Below are positions 34,839 to 43,123 of a DNA stretch of 64,000 bases, piece after piece. The notes under the pieces were generated by a model that was not told where the DNA came from, did no database searches, and was given only the letters and a program-made list of their open reading frames with translations. Source of the stretch: Candidatus Bipolaricaulota bacterium (GTDB lineage Bacteria; Bipolaricaulota; Bipolaricaulia; RBG-16-55-9; DRXL01); NCBI GenBank assembly GCA_938091745.1, contig CALLJK010000011.1:62001-126000 (forward strand), in the 5' to 3' direction. The translations under genes and the position numbers were made by a program. Numbering within the stretch: the first letter of the stretch is position 1; each line of letters opens with the position of its first letter.

Positions 34839-36778
34839 GTTACCCCGTAGGATGTCTCGATCTCTTCTTTGGGTAGCTCCCAAATGAACCGCGAGGGCGC
34901 GTTCAGGAGCAGTTTGCCGTAGAGAGTGCGCTGATTAGTGAACGAGAGGTAGACGCGCTCTTTGGCGCGCGTCAGCCCGACGTAGCACAGTCGTCGTTCT
35001 TCCTCGAGCGTGCCCTCGCGGATGCTCCGCCCATGCGGGAGAATGTTCTCTTCGAGAGCGACAAGGAAGACAGAGTCGAACTCCAGGCCCTTAGCCGAGT
35101 GCAGGGTCATGAGCGCGACACGCTCTTGCTCCCCGGAATACGTATCGGCTTCGGCCATGAGCGCGACTTCTTCTAAGAATTCTCTCAGCCCACCGCGCTG
35201 CTCGAATTGCTTGAGATAACCCATGAATTCCTCGATATTCCCCAGGCGCTCTTCGGAGTCTAAGCCCTCAGCTTGCAGCTCTGTTAAGTATCCTGTGCGC
35301 TGCAAGATTTCGAGGACGAGCTCGCTGGGGCTATGAGTGGCGGCATAGTCGCGTAAGCTCTCTATGAGGCTATAGAACTCTTTAAGACGAACGCGCGCAC
35401 TCGTGCCCAGATCGCCGTTCTCGCTCAGATATCTAATGGCATCCCACAGGGAGCAGTGTTCTGTACGCGCATGGTTCTGTAAGAGAGCGAGTGTCTTCTC
35501 ACCGATGCCGCGCCGCGGCTTGTTCACGATTCGTACTAAGCTCAGGTCGTCAGCGGGGTTGACAAGAAAACGCAGATACGCCAAGAGATCTTTGATCTCG
35601 GCGCGTTCGTAGAATTTCAAGCCGCGCACGATCTCATAGGGGATACCTCGCTGGATTAGGGCTTCTTCGAGGACGCGCGAGAGCGTATTGATCCGATAGA
35701 GCACAGCAATATGATTGAGCGGGACGCCCTTGTCATAGTGAAGGTGCTCGATCTGCCGCGCGACGAACTCGGCTTCGTCGTGCTCATCGCTGGCACAGTA
35801 GAGATAGAGTCTTTCCCCCTCAGGGCGCTCGGCGATCAGTTCTTTGGGCTTGCGGAGCTGATTGTTGCTTATGACTGCAGAGGCCGCTCGTAGAATTCGA
35901 GCCGTCGAGCGATAATTTGACTTGAGCTGGACGACTTTGCAGTTGGGAAAGTCGTGCTCGAACTTGAAAATATTGGTCGGATCGGCCCCGCGCCAGCCGA
36001 AGATCGACTGATCGTCGTCCCCGACAACACAGATATTCTCGTACTTTTCCGCGAGCATCCGCGAGAAGATATACTGCGCATAGTTGGTGTCCTGATACTC
36101 GTCGATCACAATGAAGCGAAAGCGATCACGATAGAAATTCAGAATATCTACGCGCTCTTGGAAGAGTCGCACCGTCAGTCTGATAAGATCGGCGAAGTCC
36201 AGGGCGTTGCTCGCTTCGAGCTTACGTTGATAGTGCTTGTAGATGCGATCTAACAGTTCAAACAGATAGCTGTCGAACATGCCGACGCGGCGGCTGGCGA
36301 ACTCCTCCGGACCGATTAGCTCGTCTTTGGCGCGGTCGATGACCTCAGCGACGAAGCTCGGATTGAGGCCCTCGTCGCTATAGCCGAGATCTTTGATCGT
36401 CTGGGCGATGGCTGCGCGGGAGTCGTCCTCGTCGAGAATCGTGAAGTTCTGGGTATAGCGCCCTCCCAGATGATGGATCTGCTCGCGGAGGATCGCTGCG
36501 GCGGTCGAGTGGAACGTCCGAATCCACGGAGTTTTGCTCGTTCCCACAAGTCTTTCGACGCGGCGCCTCATCTCTTCGGCAGCTTTGTTGGTAAACGTCA
36601 CGCCCAAGATATGATGAGGCGGCACTTTATAGTGAGCCATCAGATACGCGATGCGATGCGTAATAGTTCGGGTCTTGCCCGAGCCCGCCCCAGCGATGAT
36701 GAGCAATGGGCCTTCGAAGTGAACAACAGCCTCCCGTTGATATGGGTTCAGGTCTTTTAAAATACGATCCTCCGTCAT
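34835..36778 (-). CDS. pcrA: UvrD/PcrA-family DNA helicase
   Basis: 647 residues, superfamily 1A. Q-motif NPYQREAVVH, Walker A GAGSGKT (30-36), GVTFTNKAAEEMRRRV (Ia), FIVIDEYQDTNYAQY (II), VVGDDDQSIFGWRGADPTNI (III), LKSNYRSTARIL (IV), ALMTLHSAKGLEFDSVFLV (V) and RRLCYVGLTRAKERVYL (VI) are all in order. It unwinds DNA in repair and replication-conflict resolution. It is about 80 residues shorter than B. subtilis PcrA because the C-terminal Tudor-like tail is missing. A TATAAT box preceded by TGA (extended -10) ends eight bases before the ATG, implying a leaderless message. UvrD, PcrA and Rep cannot be separated by eye. Confidence 0.92.
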   Translation of the reverse strand: MTEDRILKDLNPYQREAVVHFEGPLLIIAGAGSGKTRTITHRIAYLMAHYKVPPHHILGVTFTNKAAEEMRRRVERLVGTSKTPWIRTFHSTAAAILREQIHHLGGRYTQNFTILDEDDSRAAIAQTIKDLGYSDEGLNPSFVAEVIDRAKDELIGPEEFASRRVGMFDSYLFELLDRIYKHYQRKLEASNALDFADLIRLTVRLFQERVDILNFYRDRFRFIVIDEYQDTNYAQYIFSRMLAEKYENICVVGDDDQSIFGWRGADPTNIFKFEHDFPNCKVVQLKSNYRSTARILRAASAVISNNQLRKPKELIAERPEGERLYLYCASDEHDEAEFVARQIEHLHYDKGVPLNHIAVLYRINTLSRVLEEALIQRGIPYEIVRGLKFYERAEIKDLLAYLRFLVNPADDLSLVRIVNKPRRGIGEKTLALLQNHARTEHCSLWDAIRYLSENGDLGTSARVRLKEFYSLIESLRDYAATHSPSELVLEILQRTGYLTELQAEGLDSEERLGNIEEFMGYLKQFEQRGGLREFLEEVALMAEADTYSGEQERVALMTLHSAKGLEFDSVFLVALEENILPHGRSIREGTLEEERRLCYVGLTRAKERVYLSFTNQRTLYGKLLLNAPSRFIWELPKEEIETSYGVT

Positions 36779-36786
36779 CCCTCAGG

Positions 36787-36795
36787 ATTATATCA
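36787..36795 (-). promoter_or_regulatory. extended -10 promoter of the helicase gene
   Basis: On the minus strand TGATATAAT ends eight bases before the ATG at 36778. It overlaps the stop codon of the upstream gene. No good -35 box is seen, as is usual for extended -10 promoters. Confidence 0.45.
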
Positions 36796-37890
36796 CACGA
36801 GCTTGAGCTGATGCTCCTCGAGCTCGTGGGGGGATTGGAAGGGCTTGACGCTAATACGGAAAGTCTCAGCGCTGTTCTCGAAGCGCCAATGGGCTTGGAC
36901 GGTGCCGATGGGCTTGCCGTTCAGGTGGCTTGCGGCTACGCGGGCCGCAAGCTGAATGATCCGTTGAATCTCTGCGGGGCTCTTCTCTTTCCAATTAGCG
37001 CGCACGAGGGCCATCGGCCCACGCGGCCCCAAGAGATATAGCCGTAGATCTTCGGGAAGGAAGAAGTTTTGGAGACGGCGTTTCTCTTCATCATTGCATC
37101 CTACGACGATGGTGACGTCTGGGGGGCACTTATAGTAGAGTGGGAACTCCAAGAGCTCCAGAGCGTTGACCGTCAGCTTAGACTTCTTCTCCTCCTCTTC
37201 TTTTAAAAGGTCTCGCAGGCGCGGGCCGAAGTAGGGCACAGTGAGCTTGCAGCGTCGTGCCGCGGGAAAATCCGAGATGTCAACGCCGAGCTGGCGTGCG
37301 AGTTCGCGGATCTTGGCAGCATCAGATGCGCGAAAGCCCTTCAATTGGGATCGATCTATTAAACCCTTCTGTTCTGGGATGGTCTCGCTCAGGAGCTTCG
37401 CTGACAGAGGGCGCAGCACCAGCCCTTTCGCCCCAGCAAGCTCGGTGAGCTTTTCGATCTCTGCTCCAGTCAGCCCGCGCTCGCCCACGACCTCCCCAGT
37501 AATGATAAAATCCGCGCCGACGCGCTTCATATAGCGTAGGGCTTTCTTCAGTAAAAGCTGGCGACAATTGCTACACGTCTGCTTGAGGGGAAAGCGTTGG
37601 CTCTTCATCCCGTTGGGGCTCGGCTGATGGACTAGCCAAGCCAATTCCCGAAAGTCCTTCTTGACGTTCTGGCTACGGAATGGCGCCTTACAGACCTCAT
37701 GAGCGATATCTTTCACGGTACGATGGGTAAATCCCGTCTCCGAGAGGGGCGAGGGCAAGGCCTCGTACTCTCGGAAGAACGGCGATCTTAAGTGAAGAAT
37801 GCGGACTTCGATGTTGGGCTGTTGAAGGATGAGCTTCGTGGCAACAATACTGGCCAAGCTCCCCGAGAAGAGAGAAACCGCTTTGGCCAC
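36793..37890 (-). CDS. PP-loop ATP pyrophosphatase, tRNA-thiolation (MnmA/ThiI)-like
   Basis: 365 residues. The N-terminus MAKAVSLFSGSLASIVATKL has the PP-loop SGS-x-AS signature of enzymes that adenylate a tRNA base or a carboxylate. A CSNC motif (QTCSNCRQLLLKKALRYM) precedes FIITGEVVGERGLTG, a layout typical of a thiouridylase-like group found in thermophiles and anaerobes. The C-terminal half (VTIVVGCNDEEKRRLQNFFL, PMALVRANWKEKS) resembles the NFACT-R/DUF814-type tail often fused to this group. A separate, canonical thiI begins at 63429, so this protein probably has a different target. GTG start with GGGAGG upstream. Confidence 0.72.
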   Translation of the reverse strand: MAKAVSLFSGSLASIVATKLILQQPNIEVRILHLRSPFFREYEALPSPLSETGFTHRTVKDIAHEVCKAPFRSQNVKKDFRELAWLVHQPSPNGMKSQRFPLKQTCSNCRQLLLKKALRYMKRVGADFIITGEVVGERGLTGAEIEKLTELAGAKGLVLRPLSAKLLSETIPEQKGLIDRSQLKGFRASDAAKIRELARQLGVDISDFPAARRCKLTVPYFGPRLRDLLKEEEEKKSKLTVNALELLEFPLYYKCPPDVTIVVGCNDEEKRRLQNFFLPEDLRLYLLGPRGPMALVRANWKEKSPAEIQRIIQLAARVAASHLNGKPIGTVQAHWRFENSAETFRISVKPFQSPHELEEHQLKLV

Positions 37891-37926
37891 TCCCTATCCC
37901 TCCCCCATTCCCTGGGTTTCGTTAAT

Positions 37927-38466
37927 CTAATATACAGGCTCGAGAAGCTCGTACCGGCCGTCCTTGTGACGATGGAGGATCTGGAGCTCTTCGCTCTCCG
38001 CGTCCACAAAGATCAAAAAATCTCTGTCGGTGTTGGCCTCTAGCTGGAGGCGAGCCTCCTCGAGCGTCATGGGTTTGCGCAAATAGACCTTCGTGTAAGT
38101 GATATTGTCTTCACTTGGGGATTGAGCGTCTGCGAGGGCCTGTTGGCGGGCCTGTGCGGCCACCTGGCGGGCAAGACGCTTCTCCCGAAGCTGATCTTTA
38201 TACTTTCTCAGCTGTTGCTTGAGTTTATCGACGGCTTCGTCGATAGATGCGTACATGTCGTCGGACTCCGCCCTGGCCTTGGCCACCTTGCGCTTAATGA
38301 GATGCGCCACGATCTCGACGATCTGGCGCTCTTTCTCGACGTCCATGACGATATCAACACTGACGATGCCGTCAAAGTAGCGAGACAGGGCTTCGACTTT
38401 CTCAACAGCGTACTGATTGAGCGCTTCGCTTTCTGCCATGTGGCGCTCGGATACCCGGATCTTCAT
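37927..38466 (-). CDS. hpf: ribosome hibernation promoting factor, long form
   Basis: 179 residues. The N-terminal sigma54-modulation/S30AE domain (about 1-100; MKIRVSERHMAESEALNQYA, DMYASIDEAVDKLKQQLRKY) binds the decoding region of the 30S subunit, and the C-terminal domain (about 120-178; TYTKVYLRKPMTLEEARLQL, DRDFLIFVDAESEELQILHR) dimerises ribosomes into inactive 100S particles. This two-domain form is the common one outside enteric bacteria. The gene lies alone, with the PP-loop gene downstream. Confidence 0.93.
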   Translation of the reverse strand: MKIRVSERHMAESEALNQYAVEKVEALSRYFDGIVSVDIVMDVEKERQIVEIVAHLIKRKVAKARAESDDMYASIDEAVDKLKQQLRKYKDQLREKRLARQVAAQARQQALADAQSPSEDNITYTKVYLRKPMTLEEARLQLEANTDRDFLIFVDAESEELQILHRHKDGRYELLEPVY

Positions 38467-38639
38467 GATCTGTAAAAGAACTCAACTCCCTCAGTAAGCT
38501 TCGCTTATACTATAGCATACGAGGGCGGAAAAGTCAAGGTAGGGACGGGAAAATCTCGAATCCTCCACGCATCCCAGATCAAGAGACCAAAAATCTCCAA
38601 GCTGGAAAGTCTGAGCGGCGTGGTGTATCTTATGGTGTT

Positions 38640-39161
38640 ATGCACGAGTCGGCTCAGGGAGCGGTGCGGTTGCGTCGTGCTACGCTCGCTGATCTAGAAA
38701 GGGTCCTTGAAATTGAGCGGTTCTCGTTTTCCACGCCCTGGCCGCGGGAATACTTAGCGCAACATTTAGGCGATGATGGCTTTGTCGTACTGGAGTACCA
38801 AGGTCAGATTGTCGGGTACACAGTGATCGGGATAAAGATCCCGTCGTTTCTGGCGCGGTTAGAGCGGCGGACGCGAGCGCTCCTGACGGGGCAAGAGCCG
38901 CACGAGCTCCCCCCTGTGGGGCATATTCTCAATATCGCTGTAGATCCGGAATTTCGGCGTCAGGGCTTGGGCAAGCGCTTGCTCGAATACGCCCTCGACT
39001 ACTGTCGGTACTTAGGGGCAGAGCAAGTCGAGCTGGAAGTGCGCACAAGCAATACTGCAGCTATCCAGCTCTATCAAAAGTACGGGTTTGTGATTCGTGA
39101 GCGACTGCTCTATTATTATAGCGATGGCGAAGACGCTTTCGTTATGGTCAAGAAGCTCTGA
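38640..39161 (+). CDS. rimI: ribosomal protein S18 alanine N-acetyltransferase-like (RimI family)
   Basis: 173 residues, GNAT fold: VLEIERFSFSTPWPREYL, HILNIAVDPEFRRQGLGKRL (acetyl-CoA loop R/Q-x-x-G-x-G) and ELEVRTSNTAAIQLYQKYGF, the last being the RimI signature. An insertion of about 28 residues (FLARLERRTRALLTGQE region) sits before the acetyl-CoA motif. A weak promoter (TATCTT, 38626-38631) ends eight bases before the ATG and no ribosome site is seen, so the message may be leaderless. The 3-prime end overlaps the convergent nucleotidyltransferase gene by 46 bases. Confidence 0.85.
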   Translation: MHESAQGAVRLRRATLADLERVLEIERFSFSTPWPREYLAQHLGDDGFVVLEYQGQIVGYTVIGIKIPSFLARLERRTRALLTGQEPHELPPVGHILNIAVDPEFRRQGLGKRLLEYALDYCRYLGAEQVELEVRTSNTAAIQLYQKYGFVIRERLLYYYSDGEDAFVMVKKL

Positions 39162-39739
39162 AGATCCTCAGGGTCGTCTAGGTCCCACTGAGTTGGTTCT
39201 TCGTCGGGGGCGAGCTCGAGCTTGACGGCTTTGTCCCAATATTTCTGAATGATTTTGAGCCCGCTCTCGTCGTTGCGCAGCCGTTCGAATTCGCTGAAGA
39301 GTTCCCTGGGGATAGCTACAGGGCGCCCTGCAGACCCGCGATAGATAGGGAAGCAGAGCTTCTTTGTGTCGAGAAACGCTGTAACGACTCGTGCGATCAG
39401 GTTGTTGGTCATGAGGGGCATATCGCCCAGAAGGACAAGTGTGCCGGGGGTCTCTGGGGGGACGGCAGCCAGCCCGACTTTGAGCGATTCCGCGCGCCCA
39501 CACTCCCACTGAGCATTCAAAACGATGCGCAGTTTGGGCGAGTCTTTCAGCTCAGCGATGGCTGCCAAAGCTTTTTCAGATTCGTATCCCAAGACAAGTA
39601 TGACGGGATCGAGCGGTGCTGCGAGTGCGGTGTTTAAGACGTGATAGAGCACGGGACGCTCTCCCAGACGTATTAGTAATTTATTCTGTCTCAAGCGGCG
39701 GCTTGCGCCGGCAGCCAGCACGATTCCAGGGATAGTCAT
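39116..39739 (-). CDS. MobA-like nucleotidyltransferase (MocA/molybdopterin cytidylyltransferase-like)
   Basis: 207 residues with the NTP-transferase fold: GIVLAAGASRRLRQNKLLIR (nucleotide loop), VILVLGYESEKALAAI, GRAESLKVGLAAVP and LVLLGDMPLMTNNLI (metal-binding Asp). The layout matches MocA/MobA-like enzymes that add CMP or GMP to molybdenum cofactor; related proteins use other sugar or cofactor substrates. No other molybdenum-cofactor gene is in the window, although a molybdopterin oxidoreductase fragment may exist at 50714-50881. A TACAAT box lies 11 bases before the ATG, back to back with the strong promoter at 39786. Confidence 0.8.
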   Translation of the reverse strand: MTIPGIVLAAGASRRLRQNKLLIRLGERPVLYHVLNTALAAPLDPVILVLGYESEKALAAIAELKDSPKLRIVLNAQWECGRAESLKVGLAAVPPETPGTLVLLGDMPLMTNNLIARVVTAFLDTKKLCFPIYRGSAGRPVAIPRELFSEFERLRNDESGLKIIQKYWDKAVKLELAPDEEPTQWDLDDPEDLQSFLTITKASSPSL

Positions 39740-39785
39740 GCCTAAGCTTGATTGTAATAGAAGTCGAGAGGGGGATACAAGGGTC

Positions 39786-39815
39786 TTGACAATGAGGGGG
39801 TTTTTATGCTAAGAT
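39786..39815 (+). promoter_or_regulatory. strong sigma70-type promoter for the exported-protein pair
   Basis: Perfect TTGACA (39786-39791), 18-base spacer, TAAGAT (39810-39815). It is among the best -35/-10 pairs in the window. Transcription should begin near 39822, leaving a 5-prime untranslated region of about 170 bases. Confidence 0.75.
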
Positions 39816-39821
39816 TCCCTT

Positions 39822-39930
39822 GAACAGGAGCGTATGGGACCTTAAAAAATCGTTGGAGGGCCTATGCCCCTATGAAGGGTCCTGCGCCATACGGGGTTCT
39901 GTTCTACAACGAAGGAGGTGGGAACAGAAG
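39822..39930 (+). promoter_or_regulatory. candidate structured leader RNA with two mutually exclusive stems
   Basis: From the predicted transcript start: GAACAG (39822-39827) pairs with CTGTTC (39899-39904); CGTATGG (39831-39837) pairs with CCATACG (39887-39893); GACCTT (38-43) pairs with AAGGGTC (75-81); GGGC-ctat-GCCC forms an inner hairpin at 39858-39869. The same CTGTTC, extended to TTCTGTTC (39897-39904), pairs perfectly with GAACAGAA (39922-39929), enclosing GAAGGAGG in the loop. Closing one stem opens the other, the arrangement of riboswitches and attenuators. No known riboswitch consensus was recognised. The region up to the gene start holds no other gene. Confidence 0.5.
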
Positions 39931-39990
39931 AAGAGAGCTTCACACATTCCACACGCTCAAATCTTAAACTCTCGCGCGAGGTGATCTGCA

Positions 39991-41226
39991 GTGAAGTCTC
40001 TGAAGTGGTGTAGCATTGTGCTCGTGGTGGCGCTCTTGGTTGTGTGGGGCGGCCAAGCACAACAGTGGAACATTCAGTCTGTAGCTCAAGGGCCTGATAC
40101 CGCGAAGCAGCGGGTCGTAGAGCCGGATGTAGCTGTTGATGCAGCCGGTGTAGTCTACGTTAGCTATATTAATCAAAGAGAGAACGCGGTCATGCTCCTT
40201 CAGCTCAAGGACGGCGAGAAGGCGCTAACTGCGCTTAAGCGCGAAACGGGCCGCGTGATTGGGACGACGGTCGCAGTCAGTGATGCACTTGCCTGCGTTG
40301 GTTGGGAGGAGCTCAGCGACGAGTCTGGAGTGCATGAGGTCTGGCAGGCCTGTTGGGAGAAGCCCTTAGCGAATGACGCGGCTCCTAAGGTTGAGCCCTG
40401 GCGCTGGTCGACTGAAGGGGTTATCGCCGGTCAGGCCAACGGCGCTGGCTGGGAGGAGTTTGGCTTCAACTTCGACAATACCTTCAGCACCGATGGGAAG
40501 ACGCTCTATGCTGTCTGGACCGAGGACTATGCAGCCCTGAAGGCCGGCAAGTACAAGGATGGGGCCTTGAGCGCGTGCGGCGACTTCCCAGCATTGCCTA
40601 TCCCTGAGGCTCCTAACCGCTATCCCACTGTTTATGTTGACAACGAGGGCGGCGTCTGGGTCGCTGTCGGCGATGTCTCCTATCCGCCTGGGCCGAACGT
40701 CTGGGTCTATTACTCCACTGATCAGTGTGCTACCTGGACAAACCCTGTGGATATGACCCCGACTGGCCTCTACAGCGATATGGGTGGGATCGTGCGTCTG
40801 GGTGACAAGATCTATGTGGTCTATGATGAGGACCAGGGTGCTGCGCCTGGCACCGCAGACATCAATGTCACCACCTGCGATGTCACGCCTGCGGGGCCAG
40901 CGAACTGCATCCGCGGTATTGTCCACCAGGATGGTGGCTTCCCGCACATCGCTACTGACGGCAGGGGTCTCTACGTGGCTTCCTATGATGGCAATGCCAA
41001 CGTAGTGCGGTTCAGCTACTCCTGCGATGCCGGGGGCAAGTGGACACCACTGGATATCCCTAACAAGTGGAACAGCGGGTACAGGGACCCGGACTTCGGC
41101 GCGGTACTCTCGCGCATCAAGGTCGCAACAAGTGCAGGGTCACCTAATGTCTATGTCGTGTGGTTCTGGCGCAGTGAGGGCAAGAGCAACATCATGCTCG
41201 GCACCCTGCCCAAGCCCTGTCAATAG
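39991..41226 (+). CDS. exported sialidase-fold-like (beta-propeller) protein, first of two
   Basis: 411 residues. The GTG start is fixed by GAGGTGATC, a nine-base match to the 16S 3-prime end, four bases upstream. Signal peptide CSIVLVVALLVVWGGQAQ. The body has repeated blocks like those of sialidase/BNR beta-propellers: VEPDVAVDAAGVVYVSYINQ, YPTVYVDNEGGVWVAVGDVS, VWVYYSTDQCATWTNPVD and FPHIATDGRGLYVASYDG. No catalytic sialidase Arg triad was traced, so it is called only by fold. The strong promoter and long leader suggest a highly expressed secreted protein. A hairpin follows, then a related gene. Confidence 0.75.
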   Translation: MKSLKWCSIVLVVALLVVWGGQAQQWNIQSVAQGPDTAKQRVVEPDVAVDAAGVVYVSYINQRENAVMLLQLKDGEKALTALKRETGRVIGTTVAVSDALACVGWEELSDESGVHEVWQACWEKPLANDAAPKVEPWRWSTEGVIAGQANGAGWEEFGFNFDNTFSTDGKTLYAVWTEDYAALKAGKYKDGALSACGDFPALPIPEAPNRYPTVYVDNEGGVWVAVGDVSYPPGPNVWVYYSTDQCATWTNPVDMTPTGLYSDMGGIVRLGDKIYVVYDEDQGAAPGTADINVTTCDVTPAGPANCIRGIVHQDGGFPHIATDGRGLYVASYDGNANVVRFSYSCDAGGKWTPLDIPNKWNSGYRDPDFGAVLSRIKVATSAGSPNVYVVWFWRSEGKSNIMLGTLPKPCQ

Positions 41227-41246
41227 ACTAAAACTCATGACGGCTT

Positions 41247-41281
41247 GAGGGGCTAAGCTCATGAGGGCTTAGCCCCTCTTT
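41247..41281 (+). terminator. hairpin between the two exported-protein genes (terminator or attenuator)
   Basis: Perfect 11-base stem GAGGGGCTAAG / CTTAGCCCCTC (41247-41257, 41268-41278) followed by TTTGCTCTT. The T tract is short, so some read-through into the next gene, whose start is 19 bases on, is likely. Confidence 0.65.
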
Positions 41282-41299
41282 GCTCTTAAGGAGGTACTC

Positions 41300-42763
41300 A
41301 TGAAGTCTTTCTGGAAATGGGCAGTAGCTATGGTTCTGCCCGCTCTCTTTGTCTTCAGTAGCTTCTCTGGTGATCTTGTCCAAGGCCAAGCCCAATGGGC
41401 AACAATGACCATCGGGCAAGCCGGCGCAAAAGCCGGCAGTTGGTGGTTTTCGAGTGACTTTGCGTTCTCTGAGCGCGATCCAGCAACAGCTGACGACGAC
41501 TCTCTGTACGTTGCGAGCACGGCTCTGCTTGGCCAAGATTGGCTCGTCTTCTTGCACGTCTCCAAAGACGGTGGCGCGACGTGGACAAAATATATCGTCA
41601 AGCTAGCTGGGGATGTCGTCATCGGCGCGCGCGTCAAGGCTGCTAGCTATAAAGACGGCGATGTCGTCTGCGTCGGCTGGCAGGACTGGGAAGTCGGCGA
41701 GGGCATCCCAGAGATCGTCGCCCAATGCTTCTGGGCACCAAAGCCCACTGTAGAAAGCCTCCCCGATACCCCTCAGAATATGCCCAGCGAGGGAGCCCTC
41801 GAGCCTGCAGAGCAGGTCGCAGCCAATGACCCCTACAACTCCGATCCCTCGCCTCAAGCGATTATTCCGCTTGCGGCCGAGCCAACTAATCTGTCTAACA
41901 CTCCAGATACGAACTCTGGCGTGCACGACATCGGCACCGGAGATTACGTCGGACAGTGGGACTTGGGGATCAATCCGCACTCGCAGTGTGCCACGAACGG
42001 TTTTCCGTTGGTCTGGGCTGTCTGGTCCGAAGACTACACCCAGCTCCTCTATAGTCGCTCGACCGATGGGAAGAGCTGGGAGCCCGCACAAGCCTTCAAG
42101 AACGCAGAGGGCCAAGAGGTCTTCCCCGAAAGCTACACGCGCTTCCCTTCAACTTACGTAGATAAAGACGGCGTGATGTACGCCGCTGTAGCGCAAGCGA
42201 TCCGCCCGCCTGACGTCTTCATGAGTGCTTCGACCGACTGCGGCCAGACTTGGGGAGAACTCGCGAATCTCAGCCAAAACTCGGGGTTCTCTGATGGGCC
42301 GTTCGTCGCTGTCACTGAAGATGGGGCTCTCCATACCGTCAACGACGACGACACGACTAATCCCGATAACGCTGATATTCACCACAATCGCTGCACGCGC
42401 GAGGGCAACGCGATCACGTGCGCGGGGAGCAGCCAGCCTATCGCCAAAGACGGCGGCTTCCCGTATATCGCGACGGACGGCAAGCAAGCCCTCTATGTCT
42501 CATACTCGTCCCATCCGGGGGGCAAGCTCGGAGGAGTTGGGTTCGTCTGTTCAAGTGATGGCGGTCAAAGCTGGAGCGCTCCCGAAGAGATCCCTAATTC
42601 GACTATAGGGTCTCCAACGATTCGCTTCACGGATCTCGGTGCGCTCCACTGGCAGGAGAAGAGCGCCGTCAACGCCCAGAATACGCTCTATCTCGTCTGG
42701 GTGCAGTGGATCCGTGGGCAGGCGATTAAGCTGCAGCTGAGCAAGCGCACGCCCGCGTGCTAA
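41300..42763 (+). CDS. exported sialidase-fold-like (beta-propeller) protein, second of two
   Basis: 487 residues with an AAGGAGG site. Signal peptide (KWAVAMVLPALFVFSSFSGD, cleavage near QGQA-Q). Blocks shared with its upstream neighbour: QCATNGFPLVWAVWSEDYTQ, TRFPSTYVDKDGVMYAAVAQ, VFMSASTDCGQTWGELANLS, DGGFPYIATDGKQALYVSYS and SSDGGQSWSAPEEIP, the Asp-box/BNR pattern S-x-D-x-G-x-x-W. It is longer by a Pro/Asn-rich loop near residues 160-210. The two genes are tandem paralogues with low identity. Ligand or substrate unknown. A palindromic repeat starts 4 bases after the stop. Confidence 0.75.
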   Translation: MKSFWKWAVAMVLPALFVFSSFSGDLVQGQAQWATMTIGQAGAKAGSWWFSSDFAFSERDPATADDDSLYVASTALLGQDWLVFLHVSKDGGATWTKYIVKLAGDVVIGARVKAASYKDGDVVCVGWQDWEVGEGIPEIVAQCFWAPKPTVESLPDTPQNMPSEGALEPAEQVAANDPYNSDPSPQAIIPLAAEPTNLSNTPDTNSGVHDIGTGDYVGQWDLGINPHSQCATNGFPLVWAVWSEDYTQLLYSRSTDGKSWEPAQAFKNAEGQEVFPESYTRFPSTYVDKDGVMYAAVAQAIRPPDVFMSASTDCGQTWGELANLSQNSGFSDGPFVAVTEDGALHTVNDDDTTNPDNADIHHNRCTREGNAITCAGSSQPIAKDGGFPYIATDGKQALYVSYSSHPGGKLGGVGFVCSSDGGQSWSAPEEIPNSTIGSPTIRFTDLGALHWQEKSAVNAQNTLYLVWVQWIRGQAIKLQLSKRTPAC

Positions 42764-42766
42764 ATT

Positions 42767-42860
42767 TTGAATCACGGAAAGCACTGAAGGGGTCACGGAG
42801 CACACGGAAAGAATCTCCTTCAGTGCTTTCCGTGTCTCTTCTGTGCCTTCCGTGATTCAA
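42767..42860. repeat. long inverted repeat of CACGGAAAG type
   Basis: Outer arms TTGAATCACGGAA / TTCCGTGATTCAA and inner arms CGGAAAGCACTGAAGG / CCTTCAGTGCTTTCCG. It fills the gap between two convergent genes and supplies the stop codon of the small minus-strand gene. It looks like a small non-autonomous or palindromic intergenic element, different from the GC-rich family. Confidence 0.75.
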
Positions 42861-43123
42861 TCTCCTCGGCAGTCCGCCCCGCGCACCCATAAGTCAATAA
42901 TTCTGATCATAAGATCGTCGCTGATGGGCTGGGGGATCTCCGGCCCGACCCGGCTCTGCGCAATCCATAAATCGAGCGCAATGACGATCTCGTGATCGTC
43001 AATGACAAAGTCAGCGACGTGGAGCTTGGCGATCAAGCACGGGATAGTACGGGGCATCTCTTGGGCTGCTGCACTCACGAGAAGGCCAAGCACGATGCTG
43101 AGCAACACCCATCGAACTTTCAT
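42857..43123 (-). CDS. small secreted protein made mainly of a dockerin-like module
   Basis: 88 residues: signal peptide (VRWVLLSIVLGLLVSAAAQE) and then two helix-loop units, FVIDDHEIVIALDLWIAQSR and QPISDDLMIRIIDLWVRGAD, each with an acidic pair and a tryptophan. The pattern I-x-D-x-E-I-x-x-A-x-x-x-W is that of dockerin-like C-terminal modules; larger neighbours at 46413 and 48399 end in related but more degenerate units. The ATG overlaps the upstream protease stop (TGATG), so translation is coupled. The stop codon comes from the adjoining inverted repeat. Confidence 0.65.
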   Translation of the reverse strand: MKVRWVLLSIVLGLLVSAAAQEMPRTIPCLIAKLHVADFVIDDHEIVIALDLWIAQSRVGPEIPQPISDDLMIRIIDLWVRGADCRGD

